Virus record (IMG/VR): IMGVR_UViG_3300019360_000002
Coordinates: 1 to 64,000 of that record
Length of the DNA stretch: 64,000 nt
Source of the DNA: a virus
Direction: 5' to 3' (one strand)
The position numbers and the translations under genes are program-made. Below, one piece after another: positions 1 through 8,086 of the stretch. Under the pieces are notes generated by a model. It had not been told where the DNA came from, searched no databases, and worked only from the letters and a program-made list of their open reading frames with translations. Numbering within the stretch: position 1 is the stretch's first letter; each line of letters starts with the position of its first letter.

Positions 1-247
1 ACCCTCCGGTGCGGTAAGGGTTCTCGGAGGGGGTTTCGTCCTTGACGGAGATGAAGATGATGCCTGCTTCCATGTGCGCAGCGCACTCGTCGCACGGCTT
101 CTTGTCGAACACAGCCGCGCGAGGCGCCTCCGCGTCACCGGGCAACGCACCCAATAAGGCAACGCCCTTGCCTTTGGGATTGTTGCAGTAGAAGCAGATC
201 ATGACGGAAGGGTTGACACCGTGTTTGTTCGACAGTCGGATTCCCAT
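1..247 (-). CDS. Zinc-ribbon-like protein, C-terminus off window
   Basis: Reads leftwards off the window edge; 82 codons are visible. Two CxxC pairs, C18/C21 and C52/C55, are the pattern of a small zinc-binding fold. GGAG lies about 8 bases before the ATG and overlaps the stop of the gene to its right, so the two are probably co-translated. No family is recognised; the missing C-terminus could change the picture. Confidence 0.6.
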   Translation of the reverse strand, partial: MGIRLSNKHGVNPSVMICFYCNNPKGKGVALLGALPGDAEAPRAAVFDKKPCDECAAHMEAGIIFISVKDETPSENPYRTGG

Positions 248-252
248 GGTTC

Positions 253-543
253 CTACTCCTTCGACTCGATGTGCGTCTCGGGATCGGTCTGATCCAGATA
301 GTTGTCCATGAAGTCCTTGACGCGCTTCGCGAAGTCGCGCCGCGCCTCGATCTCGGCGTTTGAGTTCTCCCCCATCGGGAAGTAGTGTCCGTAGTGGTAC
401 CCGTGATCTTGCTCGTTGTGCAGCCAGGTGACCCACTCCGTGCGAGAAGGGTCGTCCGGGTTGCTGCGCAGGGCGAGCACCACGGACAGGTGCGCGTCGC
501 CGTTGTGCGGCAGGTTGGCTTTCAGGATAATGGTGCGCGGCAT
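253..543 (-). CDS. Hypothetical protein, 96 aa
   Basis: ATG preceded by AGGAG at good spacing. Soluble, with a His/Tyr-rich stretch (HGYHYGHYF) in the middle and an acidic C-terminus (DQTDPETHIESKE). No family recognised. The DNA coding the C-terminal region (279-307) is duplicated about 640 bases to the right, so the neighbourhood has been rearranged. The next gene (1-247) starts right after its stop. Confidence 0.72.
   Translation of the reverse strand: MPRTIILKANLPHNGDAHLSVVLALRSNPDDPSRTEWVTWLHNEQDHGYHYGHYFPMGENSNAEIEARRDFAKRVKDFMDNYLDQTDPETHIESKE
279..307. repeat. 29-bp direct repeat, copy 1
   Basis: Lies inside the 3' end of the 96-aa gene and matches 915-943 at 28 of 29 bases. It codes for DNYLDQTDP on the minus strand. 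Confidence 0.85.
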
Positions 544-636
544 TTGGTCTCCTACAGGCAGATGCGTGACACGTGCGGTACCCCTCGCGACGGAGTTGCT
601 TGCGACCCGGCGGCCCGCCTAGAGGTTGACCAATTC

Positions 637-881
637 TCAGCACACAGCCATCCCGGCCGGATAGAGCAGCGTGCGCCCCGCATGGTGCGGGTCACGACGG
701 CGCTGAATCAGCCCGGCACGGACAGCGCGATTAACGATCGCGTATCCGTAGTAGAGCCGCAGGGCCCGACGATGCGAGCGACTGCCATGGGATGGATGCC
801 GTCTGGATGCCTCGCGACAATTTCTGCAGCCTCGTACATACGAGGCGCGTTTCTTGGAGTGGGTCGTCTCTTTTCCCTCAT
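637..881 (-). pseudogene. Winged-helix DNA-binding protein, frameshifted
   Basis: From ATG at 881 (GGGGG upstream) the frame reads MREKRRPTPRN then a helix (AAEIVARHPDGIHPMAVARI) typical of the first part of a wHTH domain, and then stops at 708 after a poor tail. Another frame continues with ALRLYYGYAIVNRAVRAGLI, a convincing recognition helix, followed by a wing-like QRRRDPHHAGRTLLYPAG and a stop at 637. The two halves together make one domain of about 80 residues. A single indel near 755-775 would join them. It could be a sequencing error or a decayed regulator. Confidence 0.45.
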
Positions 882-914
882 CGTCGTGTCCCCCTTGTCG
901 AGAAGTTCATTGTT

Positions 915-943
915 CGGGATCAGTCTGATCCAGATAGTTGTCC
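915..943. repeat. 29-bp direct repeat, copy 2
   Basis: Near-perfect copy of 279-307. Read on the minus strand it codes DNYLDQTDPEQ and a stop, i.e. the last residues of a second copy of the 96-aa gene whose upstream part is gone; the wHTH gene follows directly. A scar of duplication or recombination. Confidence 0.8.
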
Positions 944-1034
944 CTTGCGAGCCGAAAACGCAAAACGGCGCGCAGGGCATTATGCCCCGCACGCCGCTTG
1001 TTGCGTGTGTGTCCCTGCTAGCTGCTTGTCGCGC

Positions 1035-1505
1035 CTAGCGCGGCGTGCGTCCCCTACGCGCGCGACGTTGCGCGGCACGCTTGGCACGCTTAACCGCCTT
1101 GGCGCGGCGTGCGTCCCCGGACGCTAGCGCAGCCTCCACGCACCAGGCCCGGCCAGACACCCGGGGACAGTCGATCGCATCGGCGGGTGCCCCCCGGGGT
1201 AGCGACGGCAGTCCGCGCCACTGTCCCCGGGCAAGCGTACCCGCACGGGTCGCGGAATCCCGGCCACGTGCGTACGGGGTTACCGGAGTCGGGGTGTGTA
1301 GCATGGCCACAAACCCCGGCCAGCCTTCGCACCAGGCCCGAAACTCGCGCCACTCAGGCCCGGTACGCACGGGGGAGTGGCCACGACTCGCAAGCACGGT
1401 GTACAGCGTGGCCCGAATCTCGCTATGCTCGTCGGTGACACCGACGGACACACGACGCCACAGGCGCGTGGTCACGAGTAGGGACGGGTAGCGGGGTGTG
1501 GTCAT
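1035..1505 (-). CDS. Hypothetical Arg-rich protein, 156 aa
   Basis: Open frame on the minus strand with GC-rich third positions. The N-terminal half looks like a folded domain (TDEHSEIRATLYTVLASRG, EWREFRAWCEGWPGFVAML); the last 30 residues are Ala/Arg-rich. There is no clear ribosome site, and GC-rich DNA keeps long frames open on both strands here, so the call is uncertain. A strong hairpin (1515-1544) lies just upstream. Confidence 0.45.
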   Translation of the reverse strand: MTTPRYPSLLVTTRLWRRVSVGVTDEHSEIRATLYTVLASRGHSPVRTGPEWREFRAWCEGWPGFVAMLHTPTPVTPYARGRDSATRAGTLARGQWRGLPSLPRGAPADAIDCPRVSGRAWCVEAALASGDARRAKAVKRAKRAAQRRARRGRTPR

Positions 1506-1514
1506 GGCAACGGC

Positions 1515-1544
1515 ACGTGCCGCAAGCTGGCGCTTGCGGCACGT
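1515..1544. terminator. 13-bp perfect hairpin, terminator or attenuator
   Basis: Arms 1515-1527 and 1532-1544 (ACGTGCCGCAAGC and its complement) with a TGGC loop, between the stop of the gene ending at 1562 and the start of the gene at 1505, both minus. No U-run follows, so it may pause or be Rho-assisted rather than a classic intrinsic terminator. Confidence 0.6.
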
Positions 1545-1561
1545 ACCAGGTCGCGACCGTG

Positions 1562-1972
1562 CTACTTGCGCGGCGTGGTGGCCGTGGTCCGCGCCTGGTG
1601 CAGCGTGAACCCGCAGTCCGTGAGAGCGTTCACCAGGGCGGCGCGGTAGACGCTGGCCGCCTGGCGCACCTGCTTGTCCGTGCTGGCGGTGAGGTCGGCC
1701 ACCAGGCCGATGGCCTGGACCTCGCGCAGCCGGTCCAGGGCGTGCTGGGGCACCTGCACGGACACGGGACCGAGCGCGTCACGGGTCACGGGCACCATGG
1801 CGGTGCGGGCGCGGTGCGCCGACGCCTCCGCCCGGGTCTCGTCGGGGGTGGGGTCCTGTGCGGGGGCGGGCTTGCGCGGCTTGCGCTGCGCGGGGGCGGG
1901 CTTGCTGGCCAGGTGCTCGGCCAGGGTGCCGGTGAGGAGAGGGGTACCGTTCGTGCCGTTGTCCTTGTCCAT
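1562..1972 (-). CDS. Hypothetical protein with Pro/Ala linker, 136 aa
   Basis: ATG at 1972 with GGAGG 6 bases upstream. Residues 1-55 are a low-complexity Pro/Ala/Lys segment; the rest looks helical (ALDRLREVQAIGLVADL, KQVRQAASVYRAALVNALTD). The C-terminal helices could form a small oligomerising or DNA-binding module, but no family is recognised. Leftmost-reading gene after the large non-coding region, so that region probably holds its promoter. Confidence 0.72.
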   Translation of the reverse strand: MDKDNGTNGTPLLTGTLAEHLASKPAPAQRKPRKPAPAQDPTPDETRAEASAHRARTAMVPVTRDALGPVSVQVPQHALDRLREVQAIGLVADLTASTDKQVRQAASVYRAALVNALTDCGFTLHQARTTATTPRK

Positions 1973-2167
1973 GATTGCCTCCAGTGGTGCGCCCTGGCAT
2001 GAGCACGAGACGGCGACGGGCGCAGTGGTGGCACTGTCTCGTGGGCGGGCTGTATGTGCTGGCCCCGTCCCGCCTAGCGGGGCCAGCAGGCGGGCGGTAG
2101 CCCTGCCTATGTCGTGGCCCCCGGCACCATGCCAGGGGTCTTGCGAATCGCAACCGGCCAGCGACGG

Positions 2168-2273
2168 CCGATCGCCTGCCAGACGCGATAGGCTCGCGCC
2201 TGGCAGGCGATCGGCGCGATCGGCGCCGAATCCCGGCACGCCGCGATCGGCTCGCCAGACGCGAGCCTATCGC
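2168..2273. repeat. Nested inverted repeats
   Basis: Two pairs interleave. Arm A (2168-2182, CCGATCGCCTGCCAG) is a perfect 15-bp inverted copy of 2200-2214. Arm B (2185-2198, GCGATAGGCTCGCG), inside the loop of A, is a perfect inverted copy of 2260-2273. Pairing A with A' or B with B' is mutually limiting, so the RNA could switch between two folds. Confidence 0.85.
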
Positions 2274-2565
2274 AGCCCTGCCCGGCAACGCGAGACGCGC
2301 CACGCGCGCCAGCCGGGGGGCCGAGGCGATTGACGCGGTGCGTTGCCGGAAGGGGAGCCATCCAACCCCGGGTTACGCAAGACTCGTGCCGGGGAAAAAT
2401 CCCAATGATTTCGCGGGGGTGTCCGGGGAAAAGCGCTACTTTTTGCGGGGTTTGGCTGTGGATAAGCTGTGAAGGCCGGGGACAAAACCAAGGGGTTCCG
2501 GGCGCTTACGGCGACTCTGCAAGAATTGCGAGCCACAATTCCGGTACGCAATTTTTGCAGAGCGG

Positions 2566-2653
2566 CCTGGTGCGCCTGGTGCCGGCTCCAGGCTATACTG
2601 AACGCCTGTGCATGTAGGCGATTCGGCCGGGTGCCTGGTGCGCCTGGTGCCGG
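2566..2653. repeat. Pair of 20-bp direct repeats
   Basis: Identical 20-mers at 2566-2585 and 2634-2653, themselves built from CCTGGTGC units; further partial CCTGGTGC copies follow to about 2670. No coding sense. Iteron-like, so a protein-binding array is possible. Confidence 0.75.
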
Positions 2654-2834
2654 ATCGGCCTGGTGCCGTGCGCCCGGTGCTGTGGGATCGCGCGTGCTGG
2701 CCAGCCGCGCGCCTCGCGCACCAGGGATCGCACGTGATCGCTGTGCGCGCAGTCCGGGGCATGACCAGGAGCCCGGCAGGTTTCACCCCTTTCTGAAACC
2801 TCAGAAGCTTCAAAACTTTCTGTACGTTTTGAGC

Positions 2835-2863
2835 TTGCTGATTGTTCGGAGCGGACTTACCCT
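2835..2863 (+). promoter_or_regulatory. Promoter for the left structural operon
   Basis: TTGCTG at 2835-2840, a 17-base spacer and TACCCT at 2858-2863. The -10 fits the TANNCT form of other promoters in this window. The start codon of the first operon gene lies 73 bases further on. Confidence 0.5.
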
Positions 2864-2936
2864 GCCAGCCACACCGTCGAATCACTGTCGAACACAAGGC
2901 GAACACGAAGCGAATTCACCAGGGGAGGTGATCACC

Positions 2937-3563
2937 GTGCCGAAGCTCATCGAAGACGACGACAAGGAAGAGAACCTGAGCAACTTCGACGACTTCGAGC
3001 CCGGCAAGCTGCCGCCCGAGGTGACGGCGCCGCCGTCGATGGACGGCAAGGTGCCACGGCTTCCGCTCGCGCCCGCGATCCCGCTTCCGCCAGCGGTGCC
3101 CGAGCACTTCGTCTGCCTCCGTGGCCCGTGCAAGCACTATCTGGAGATTCGGAGCCCGGCCGAGCTAGAGAACCGAGGCGTCGGCTACCTGCCCGAGCAG
3201 ATAAGCCGCTACTGCCGGGCGATCTCAGGCGCCGTTCTCGCGCTCGATGACGATGCCGTGTTCGGGTGCTCCGAGTGGGATCCGAGGACCGAGGACTACA
3301 CGCTCAAGCAGCGCCGCGAACAGTACATGAAGGCGAATCCGGCATGCAGCACCGCCGATGCCGAGCGCATCCGCACCCGCGAAGAGGTCATTGCGAAGCG
3401 CAACGCCGAGGCCGACGCCCGCGAGGCCGAGCAGCGCGCCGCCATCGCGGCAGCCGAAGCCAAGGCCAAGACCGACGCGGCGGACCCCGTGGTTCAGGCC
3501 GCCGCAGTCGACGAGTGGGCCGCACCGGACACCAACACTACAAAGGAGAACGGCAATGCCTGA
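2937..3563 (+). CDS. Cys-containing coiled-coil protein, 208 aa
   Basis: GTG start chosen because it follows AGGGGAGGTGATCACC, a nearly full match to the anti-Shine-Dalgarno end of 16S rRNA, implying heavy translation. Residues 1-60 are acidic and Pro-rich. A central Cys cluster (CLRGPC, RYC, GCSEW; residues about 62-115) could bind metal. The last 90 residues are Ala/Glu-rich coiled coil. First gene of an operon with 4-8 base overlaps; probably an assembly or internal virion protein. No family recognised. Confidence 0.82.
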   Translation: MPKLIEDDDKEENLSNFDDFEPGKLPPEVTAPPSMDGKVPRLPLAPAIPLPPAVPEHFVCLRGPCKHYLEIRSPAELENRGVGYLPEQISRYCRAISGAVLALDDDAVFGCSEWDPRTEDYTLKQRREQYMKANPACSTADAERIRTREEVIAKRNAEADAREAEQRAAIAAAEAKAKTDAADPVVQAAAVDEWAAPDTNTTKENGNA

Positions 3564-4143
3564 CCTGGAAATGACGTACGACGATCTGGTCAAGGAGATC
3601 GAGAAGGCCGCCAAGCGAACGGGCAAGGCCACCTTCATCGAAGCCAAGACCGAGTTCTCTCAGGAGACCTACCCCATCCTGTCGGCGGTGGTCGAGTTCT
3701 TCGGCGATCGTCTGGAGCGGAACGAGCGCGCCATCGCCGAGATCATCGACCAGACCGAGAGCTTCATCCAGCCCGAGCTGGCCGATCAGATCCACGGTCT
3801 CATCGACGTGGGCCGACAGCTAGCCGCCATGGTGGTCAAGCTCCGGGTGGGCAACCTCGATGGCCGGACACTCAAGGTCCTCCAGCAGGCCGCCGCTGCG
3901 TTCATGACTGCCGCCAACATGACCGAGGAGTCGGTCGCGAACGTCACGGTCGAAGTGCAGCCCGAGGAGCCCGAAGGCGAGGAGGGGGACGAAGGCGAGG
4001 AGCCCGAAGGCGACGAGGAGGGTGAGGAGGAGCCCGTCGAGGCCAAGGGCGACGGCATGATCGAGGTTCCGCTGCCGGACGCTCCGCCCAAGCCCGAGGA
4101 GCCCGCCGCACCCGCTGCGCCGCCGGCCGAGGGCGGCCAGTGA
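3556..4143 (+). CDS. Helical protein with acidic C-terminus, 195 aa
   Basis: Start overlaps the previous stop by 8 bases with AAAGGAGAA in front. Residues 1-130 look all-helical; residues 135-180 are almost pure Glu/Gly/Asp, then a Pro/Ala tail. Such acidic tails are common in scaffolds and DNA mimics. Coupled by GTGA overlap to the next gene. Function unknown. Confidence 0.82.
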   Translation: MPDLEMTYDDLVKEIEKAAKRTGKATFIEAKTEFSQETYPILSAVVEFFGDRLERNERAIAEIIDQTESFIQPELADQIHGLIDVGRQLAAMVVKLRVGNLDGRTLKVLQQAAAAFMTAANMTEESVANVTVEVQPEEPEGEEGDEGEEPEGDEEGEEEPVEAKGDGMIEVPLPDAPPKPEEPAAPAAPPAEGGQ

Positions 4144-5783
4144 GCCCGCCCGTGGAAGGGGCGAGCGAGCTGGACGAGGGGATGGACGACACGCCTCCTC
4201 CGCCGCAGCAGAAGCGCAAGCAACCGCAGCAGCAAGCGCCGCGCGAAGAGGTGTCGAGCACCGCCGAGGCGATGTCCCAGCAGGACGAGCGGTCGGTGTA
4301 CGAGTTTCTCACCGACCTGGGCACCGGGGCCAACCTCAAGATCAAGCTCATCCGCGTGTCGCCGAGCACGTGGCTTGGGCACAACATCAAGGGGCACCTC
4401 GACGAGTTCGACGCGCCGTTCACCGAGAAGGAGGTGTTCAACCGCTTCGGTGGCGGCAAGTACATGATCCGTACCTGGAAGCCGGGCGCACGCGGCAACC
4501 TCGTCTACTCCGGCACCAAGACCTTCGAGGTTGCCGGCGACCCGAAGGTGACTGGCGAGCTGACCCACGACGACGGCAAGGACACGCCGGTCACACCCCT
4601 CGAAGGTCCGGCAACGGTCCGTGCCATGGGCATGATGGAGCGCCAGGCCGAAGAGGAGCGCAAGCGCGCCGAGCGGTTCGAGAACGAAGCAAGGCAGAAC
4701 CGAAACGCCGGCCCGGACATGAACATGATCAACGCCGCGCTCACCCCGCTGCGTGACCAGATCAAGGCGATGAATGACCAGCTCATCGCCAACCAGAAGA
4801 TCATCTCGGACAAGGACGCGAAGATCCTGGAGCTTGTGACTCGCAAGCCGGAGTCCACGTTTCAGGACAAGCTCCTCGACAAGATGGTCGACGGCGAGAG
4901 CGCCCGCATCGAGTCCTTGCGCGAGAACCACGCCAGCGAGCTGCGCCAGCTCCGCGAGACGAACGCAAGCGACCTGAAGTCTGCTCGCGAGCACGCCCAG
5001 GACGAGCTGCGCCAGCGCGAGACCGTCCACACGCGCGAGATCGAGAACCTGAACCGGTCAATCGCCTCGACCACGGACGCGCTCAAGCTGTCGTACGAGG
5101 GGCGCATCGACGCGTTCAAGAGTCGTATCTCCGACCTGGAGCAAAGACTCACCCAGCAGGGCGCCGAGCTGGGTTCACTGCGCGACAAGAAGGACAAGGG
5201 CCTCATCGAGCAGATGGAGGAGATGGCGACGGTCAAGAACGCCATGGAAGCCCTCGGCATGGCCGGCGGACAAGAGCAAGGATCGGTCCTCGAACGCATC
5301 GCCATGGGCGTGCTCGACAGCCCGATCCTGAAGGCGGTCGCTACCCGTGTCGAACAGGCTCCGACCGCGCCTCCGCCCCCGCAGCGGCGCCGTCGAGCCC
5401 CGCCCCGCGAGCAGCAGCAGACCGTGAACGTGCCGCAGCAGCCGCCGGCTGAAGGAGCGCCACCGGCCGAAGGCCAACCGGGTCAGCCGGTCGGGCAGAT
5501 GGTTCCGGCCAAGAAGACCATCAAGATCAACCCAGCGGACGTGAAGATCGCCGTGAACCTGCTCGAAGGCGCCTTCAAGAACGGCACCGATCCCACGGTG
5601 TTCGCCGAGTCGGCGCGCAGCATGGTGCCCGGCGACATCCTGGGCGTGGTCAAGCAGATCGGGGTGGACGCGTTCCTAAAGGACGTGGCCCAGCTCGATA
5701 GCTCAAGTCCCCTCGCCACCATGGGCGGCAGGAATTTCCTGCGCAAGGTGGTCAAGTACCTCACCGAAGGCGTGACCGAGTAG
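4140..5783 (+). CDS. Large coiled-coil protein, 547 aa
   Basis: GTG start overlaps the upstream stop (GTGA). Residues 1-50 are Gln/Pro-rich; about 55-145 form a compact domain (YEFLTDLGTGANLKIKLIRV; GGGKYMIRTWKPGARGNL); 155-365 are long heptad coiled coil (ESARIESLRENHASELRQLR); 395-455 Pro/Gln linker; 460-547 a helical C-terminal domain. No Walker A, so not a packaging motor. Size and architecture suit a scaffold or an internal virion protein. Confidence 0.82.
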   Translation: MSPPVEGASELDEGMDDTPPPPQQKRKQPQQQAPREEVSSTAEAMSQQDERSVYEFLTDLGTGANLKIKLIRVSPSTWLGHNIKGHLDEFDAPFTEKEVFNRFGGGKYMIRTWKPGARGNLVYSGTKTFEVAGDPKVTGELTHDDGKDTPVTPLEGPATVRAMGMMERQAEEERKRAERFENEARQNRNAGPDMNMINAALTPLRDQIKAMNDQLIANQKIISDKDAKILELVTRKPESTFQDKLLDKMVDGESARIESLRENHASELRQLRETNASDLKSAREHAQDELRQRETVHTREIENLNRSIASTTDALKLSYEGRIDAFKSRISDLEQRLTQQGAELGSLRDKKDKGLIEQMEEMATVKNAMEALGMAGGQEQGSVLERIAMGVLDSPILKAVATRVEQAPTAPPPPQRRRRAPPREQQQTVNVPQQPPAEGAPPAEGQPGQPVGQMVPAKKTIKINPADVKIAVNLLEGAFKNGTDPTVFAESARSMVPGDILGVVKQIGVDAFLKDVAQLDSSSPLATMGGRNFLRKVVKYLTEGVTE

Positions 5784-5808
5784 CCAGCTCTCAACCAAGG
5801 AGAACACC

Positions 5809-6195
5809 ATGATCGACGGCTTCCGTATCGAGATGACGACCAGCGACCTCCAGAAGCACTGCATCGCCAAGTCCGAGGAGCACACCAAGCTCGCGGGCGA
5901 GTGCGAGACCCAGATCGCCAAGCGTGTCGAGGCCCGCAAGCAGGGCACCGAAGAAGGTGACCACGTCTACCACCGTATGTTCGAGTGGGACGACATCACC
6001 AAGCTGGGCATGCCGGAGCTGAAGACGCTCCAGACCATGCACAAGGAGCGCGCCAAGTACCTGGCGTTCGTCGCCGCCCATCTGCCGGCGAACGAGGTGC
6101 ACCGCCTGGGTCGCGAGGACCAGTTCGAGCTGGAGATGATCGGCACCTTCGTGCAGCGACTCACCGCGTGCGGCGGACGGCCGGAGGTGTTCTGA
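5809..6195 (+). CDS. Hypothetical helical protein, 128 aa
   Basis: ATG with AAGGAG 7 bases upstream. All-helical, charged, no Cys pairs or membrane segments (ELKTLQTMHKERAKYLAFVA). Overlaps the next start (TGATG). Same operon as the coiled-coil proteins; no family recognised. Confidence 0.82.
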   Translation: MIDGFRIEMTTSDLQKHCIAKSEEHTKLAGECETQIAKRVEARKQGTEEGDHVYHRMFEWDDITKLGMPELKTLQTMHKERAKYLAFVAAHLPANEVHRLGREDQFELEMIGTFVQRLTACGGRPEVF

Positions 6196-6485
6196 TGGGC
6201 GACACAAGGAAGGATGCACAGCTCGGACCGTTCACCGACAAGTCGGTGACCAAGTTCGAGTTCTCACCGATCACGGTCACCGTCACCAAGGCGCGTGACG
6301 CAAGCCACGTTCCACCGGACGACGACTGCGGGTGCGGCAAGGAGGCAACGCTCGACAGCAGCATGATGGAGGCCGTCAAGCGGATGGGCGCGATCATCAT
6401 CGAGCACCTCCAGAAGATCCGCGCGCACCAGGAGAGCACGGCCTACGTGGACCCGCCGCCCCCGGCCGATCCGTCGCACTCGTAG
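6195..6485 (+). CDS. Hypothetical protein, 96 aa
   Basis: ATG shares a base with the previous stop (TGATG). Short beta-like N-terminal half (FEFSPITVTVTKA), a CGCG motif at about residue 48, then one amphipathic helix and a Pro-rich tail. Last gene before a 97-base gap. Unknown. Confidence 0.75.
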   Translation: MGDTRKDAQLGPFTDKSVTKFEFSPITVTVTKARDASHVPPDDDCGCGKEATLDSSMMEAVKRMGAIIIEHLQKIRAHQESTAYVDPPPPADPSHS

Positions 6486-6489
6486 CCAC

Positions 6490-6518
6490 TTGCGCATCGC
6501 AAGACCCATCTGATACAC
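6490..6518 (+). promoter_or_regulatory. Possible promoter overlapping a TTGCG palindrome
   Basis: TTGCGC (left arm of a TTGCGANTCGCAA-type palindrome, 6490-6502) could act as -35, with GATACAC at 6512-6518 as -10. Weak; placed here because the downstream gene lacks other signals. Confidence 0.3.
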
Positions 6519-6582
6519 TCCTTTAGTCTACCTCTCCGGTAGAAGCCGCCTGGTTCTGCGTAGCGTTGACGACAGCCGAATT

Positions 6583-8076
6583 TTGAAGCTGCCCTATCGT
6601 GGAGCGCCCCAAACGGTGGACGTGATCCGCGATGCTGCGCTCAAATCGCAGGACATCTACACGACACGCCTCATGGCCGAGGAGATCTGCGGCGACCTTC
6701 GGTCCAAGGACTATCTATCGGAGATTCTTGCCATCGACAACTTCGTCTGGTGTAACACCCGCTACATGCGCGACCCGCGCACGGTGGAGCTGGTGCAGGC
6801 GCCATACCTCATCACCGAGCAGCTCAAGGCCGGTAAGACGCCTCAGATCGACTGCTTACCGCAAGGAACGCTCCTGTTACAAGATGATATGTCGCTCGTC
6901 CCCATCGAGCGTGTGCGCCCTGGCATGCGGATATTCGGCAAGGATAGGTGGTCCGAAGTTGGCGCCGTAGCTTATAAAGGCGTGCTTCCGGTTTCTCATG
7001 TAAAGATGAACAACGGCTCATACTTCCGGGCCACCCAAGACCACATGGTTTACATCGGGTTATGCCCGAAGCACGAACACTTAAATGAAAAGTGTTACGC
7101 GGGAGCAGACACTAAACCGTGCGCGTGTTCTGATCTGTCGTGGGAGAGAGTTCGTGTGGGTGCCCTCAAGCCGCGCATGAGGTTGCTTTCACCAGACCGT
7201 ATACCTTTCGGTCAGGAGGAGATGGACCCTCGCCGTGCTTTGATTGACGGATACTACCTATCTGATGGTTGGTGTCAGGGGGCGTCTCTTAACATTTCCG
7301 GCCAAGACGGGTGCCCAAAGGAGGAGCAGAAGCGCGAGGTTGAGCGCATCTGCGACGAACTCGGCATAGCCACGACTTGGTACAGAAAAAGCATTTCGAT
7401 ACGTGATCTGGAGTGGGCCGGGCGCGCAGCCGCGATGGGTCACAAGGCACCAAACAAGCACGCCCTTTCCATCAATCTTTCCGAAGGCGCTGCGCGTGAA
7501 TTGTTGCGCGGCATCATGGCGGATAGTGGCGCCAACACCCATGGTTACGGTCGTACATTTACTTCCACCTCTAGGCAACTGCACCTCCAAACCCGGGTGC
7601 TGCACAAGATGTTCGGGGTGGTGTGCAGCGAGCAATACATCGTCGACCACGGCGGGCTCGGAGAAAACCCGATCTGGCGACTGGGTGTGCGTCAAACCGA
7701 TAGGAGCGATGGAAAAGCGGCAAAAGCCCTTCGTGTCAAAGAAACTCATCACGAAATAACCGAAGCTCCGGTCTACGACATCACCACCGATGACCACTAC
7801 GTGTATCTACCGTCGGCCGATGTCACCGTTAGCAACTGCGACGACATGGCCGGCTACATCTCGTCGCTTCTGCTCTCGGTGGGTTGCGAGACGCGAGTGG
7901 TCACCGTAGCTTTTCGGCACATGTTCTACGCCGGCAGGCGCCAGTTCTCGCATGTGTTTGCTCAGGGCAAGGAGCCCAAGTCTGGAACCTGGATCACCTG
8001 CGACCCGGTTGCGGGCGTGGACACCGACAAGATGCTTCGTCGCGTTGTGGCTGCCAAGGTTTGGCCCATCGCATAA
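6583..8076 (+). CDS. Transglutaminase-fold protein split by an intein
   Basis: 497 aa precursor. Residues 1-90 and 419-497 are the host protein (about 169 aa after splicing); 91-418 are the intein. The joined sequence reads GKTPQID-CDDMAGYISS, the nucleophile loop of the transglutaminase/papain-like fold, followed by FSHVFAQ (catalytic His) and TCDPVAG (Asp). The intein sits directly before the catalytic Cys, which also serves as its +1 residue, so the enzyme should be inactive until spliced. The start is a TTG without a clear ribosome site; the N-terminus is uncertain. In a structural operon it may be a maturation protease, crosslinker or wall enzyme. Confidence 0.82.
   Translation: MKLPYRGAPQTVDVIRDAALKSQDIYTTRLMAEEICGDLRSKDYLSEILAIDNFVWCNTRYMRDPRTVELVQAPYLITEQLKAGKTPQIDCLPQGTLLLQDDMSLVPIERVRPGMRIFGKDRWSEVGAVAYKGVLPVSHVKMNNGSYFRATQDHMVYIGLCPKHEHLNEKCYAGADTKPCACSDLSWERVRVGALKPRMRLLSPDRIPFGQEEMDPRRALIDGYYLSDGWCQGASLNISGQDGCPKEEQKREVERICDELGIATTWYRKSISIRDLEWAGRAAAMGHKAPNKHALSINLSEGAARELLRGIMADSGANTHGYGRTFTSTSRQLHLQTRVLHKMFGVVCSEQYIVDHGGLGENPIWRLGVRQTDRSDGKAAKALRVKETHHEITEAPVYDITTDDHYVYLPSADVTVSNCDDMAGYISSLLLSVGCETRVVTVAFRHMFYAGRRQFSHVFAQGKEPKSGTWITCDPVAGVDTDKMLRRVVAAKVWPIA
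6853..7836 (+). mobile_element. Intein with LAGLIDADG endonuclease domain
   Basis: 328 residues, from Cys (CLPQGTLLL, block A) to Ser-Asn (VTVSN, block G) before Cys+1. Block B is seen as ATQDHMV, block F as VYDITTDDHYVYL. Two dodecapeptide-like motifs, ALIDGYYLSDG and LLRGIMADSG, mark a LAGLIDADG homing endonuclease. The residue before Asn is Ser rather than the usual His. Codons are visibly more AT-rich than in the flanks, which fits horizontal arrival. Confidence 0.88.
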
Positions 8077-8086
8077 GGAGAACCCC

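Larger units (their letters stand above)
1973..2936. other. Non-coding region of about 960 bp
   Basis: Separates minus-strand genes on the left from the long plus operon on the right. It holds nested inverted repeats (2168-2273), 20-bp direct repeats (2566-2585, 2634-2653), two TTGCGANTCGCAA-type palindromes (2141, 2526) and a promoter (2835-2863). Frames that cross it lack ribosome sites and read as Arg/Pro/Ala strings. Divergent regulatory region, structured RNA or a secondary origin are all possible. Confidence 0.6.

Noticed and set aside
385-1038. 217-aa plus-strand frame
   Set aside because: Overlaps the well-supported minus gene at 253-543 and the wHTH remains; no start signal.
3786-5030. 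414-aa open frame on the minus strand
   Set aside because: Mirror of the coiled-coil gene at 4140 with Leu/Val/Arg-rich shadow composition; the plus frame has coupled starts.
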